From contig JABURQ010000065.1 in the NCBI GenBank assembly GCA_014762625.1, positions 1 to 35,994 of the forward strand: a stretch of 35,994 bases of DNA, in the 5' to 3' direction. The translations under genes and the position numbers were made by a program. This DNA is from Planctomycetaceae bacterium (GTDB lineage Bacteria; Planctomycetota; Planctomycetia; Planctomycetales; Planctomycetaceae). The stretch's first letter is position 1; every line of letters begins with the position of its first letter. Below are positions 35,158 through 35,994 of this stretch, piece after piece. The notes below the pieces were generated by a model. That model saw only the letters and a list, made by a program, of their open reading frames with translations. It had not been told where the DNA came from and did not search any database.

Positions 35158-35994
35158 ATGAGCATAAACAATGCCGCTAACAAACAGAGTCTCGATCCGC
35201 AGCAGCAAAACGATCAACCTCTGCCGGGTGGCGACCAAGCAACGCAGCTAGCAAATCGCGATGTTAAAGCAGGTTCCGGCGAGGGTGAACCAAAAGCCGT
35301 TGTCAAAATGCGAAAAGAGTGTGCCTTGGATAGGAAGGAACGTTTCGAGAGACGTCTCAAAGGCTGGAAGCCACGAACTACTGAATCAAAAGAGGATAAG
35401 GAGCACCGAGTAGACAATCTTAAAACGCAACTTGTCAGTGATGTCGTGAACTGGATCACTTATGACAAGAGAGCTGAAGCCGAGAAGGGGGGAACGCTCA
35501 AGGAATGGAAACGAACCGTCAGTAATGGGCTGAATTTGCTCGGAAAACATGTTCTTAAAGACGATCGTTTCGACGATGGTTTCATTGAAAATGTGGTGAC
35601 GGAACTCAAGAACTATGAACGCGCTCGCGCTGGCAAAAAGGGCATCACCGAAGACGAGCTATTAGAGAGTGTGAAGCAACAGGTTCGTAGCTGTCTCAAT
35701 GAAATAGGACGTACAGGAGGGAAAAAAAGAAAGCGCATTTTGGTTGATAGGATCCTTATTATTTTAATAATGGAAACATATAACAGGGAATATCAACAGA
35801 AAGCGGTGGCAAAACTCCAGCAGATCGAGAACGAAAAAAAAGCGACCGCTGCCCAACATCGCAGCAATCTCAATAAACAGGCCAAAGAGATAGACGCAAG
35901 TGAAGCAAACGATTTCGATCAGATTCTGAACAATTTTCCGGTTCTTCGAGTTCTAGCGTACGTAGGTTTCCAAAAAAGCGGACATGTTGGTTTG
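35158..35994 (+). CDS. Lys/Glu-rich protein of unknown function, partial at right edge
   Basis: At least 279 codons from the ATG at 35158, open to the window end. A Gln/Asn-rich lead (QQQNDQPLPGGDQATQLANR) is followed by charged helical segments: LDRKERFERRLKGWKP, LKTQLVSDVVNWITY, then EWKRTVSNGLNLLGKHV. A coiled-coil-like part (EYQQKAVAKLQQIENEKKATA) follows. No signal peptide; one short hydrophobic patch (RILIILIM). The DNA is clearly richer in A than the neighbours and codon use differs, which suggests acquisition. Family not recognised. Confidence 0.6.
   Translation, partial: MSINNAANKQSLDPQQQNDQPLPGGDQATQLANRDVKAGSGEGEPKAVVKMRKECALDRKERFERRLKGWKPRTTESKEDKEHRVDNLKTQLVSDVVNWITYDKRAEAEKGGTLKEWKRTVSNGLNLLGKHVLKDDRFDDGFIENVVTELKNYERARAGKKGITEDELLESVKQQVRSCLNEIGRTGGKKRKRILVDRILIILIMETYNREYQQKAVAKLQQIENEKKATAAQHRSNLNKQAKEIDASEANDFDQILNNFPVLRVLAYVGFQKSGHVGL

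Overview
The window looks like a chromosomal segment from a planctomycete (order Planctomycetales). The signs are two stand-alone DUF1501 proteins with twin-arginine leaders, two very large secreted heme-binding (CxxCH) beta-propeller proteins of the PVC type, a GroEL with a planctomycete-like start and no GGM tail, many exported proteins of unknown function, and moderately GC-rich codon use. No rRNA, tRNA, CRISPR array or intact transposase was found. The exact genus cannot be read from the sequence.

Layout. 1-3660 (minus): a TIM-barrel sugar-phosphate isomerase-like protein, followed across a 9-base A run by a cytochrome c / beta-propeller / cupredoxin protein cut by the left edge. 3734-7779 (minus): the DUF3999-DUF2339 envelope pair with an ATGA overlap. 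7956-9978 (minus): groES-groEL with a strong terminator. 10332-11459 (plus): a tiny membrane protein and a membrane-anchored alpha/beta hydrolase, then a stretch of direct and inverted repeats. 11787-12586 (minus): a small membrane protein with an HExxH motif and an A-type Fe-S carrier. 12983-14034 (plus): a methyltransferase-like protein and a DUF493 protein. 14195-17470 (plus): an operon of a HlyD-like adaptor, a squalene-cyclase-repeat protein and an AlkD-like HEAT-repeat protein. 17484-23253: two DUF1501 genes (minus) around a Tat-exported unknown, a small membrane protein (plus) and a secreted unknown whose signal peptide carries an in-frame TGA (minus). 23426-25484 (plus): a membrane-anchored leucine-rich-repeat protein and an acyl-lipid/acyl-CoA desaturase.

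25514-29736 (minus) is the most interesting block. It holds a DUF2294/MpsC-like protein, a 39-aa mini-protein, a beta-carbonic-anhydrase-like protein that has lost zinc ligands, isocitrate dehydrogenase, and an SbtA-type sodium/bicarbonate permease. All five can be linked to CO2 or bicarbonate. A very strong hairpin-plus-U-run lies only 30 nt before the anhydrase-like start codon, which suggests attenuation of the downstream genes. No such grouping is known to me, so I treat it as a candidate inorganic-carbon module.

29835-32453 (minus): a second PVC-type heme protein. 32794-35031 (plus): YjbQ, an unknown cytosolic protein and another Tat-exported unknown. 35158 to the right edge (plus): a Lys/Glu-rich, AT-richer protein of unknown function that runs off the window. 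Two gene relics without start codons (12764-13015 and 33888-34033, minus) suggest past turnover of accessory DNA. Two apparent gene breaks (the A9 run and the signal-peptide TGA) deserve checking against raw reads.
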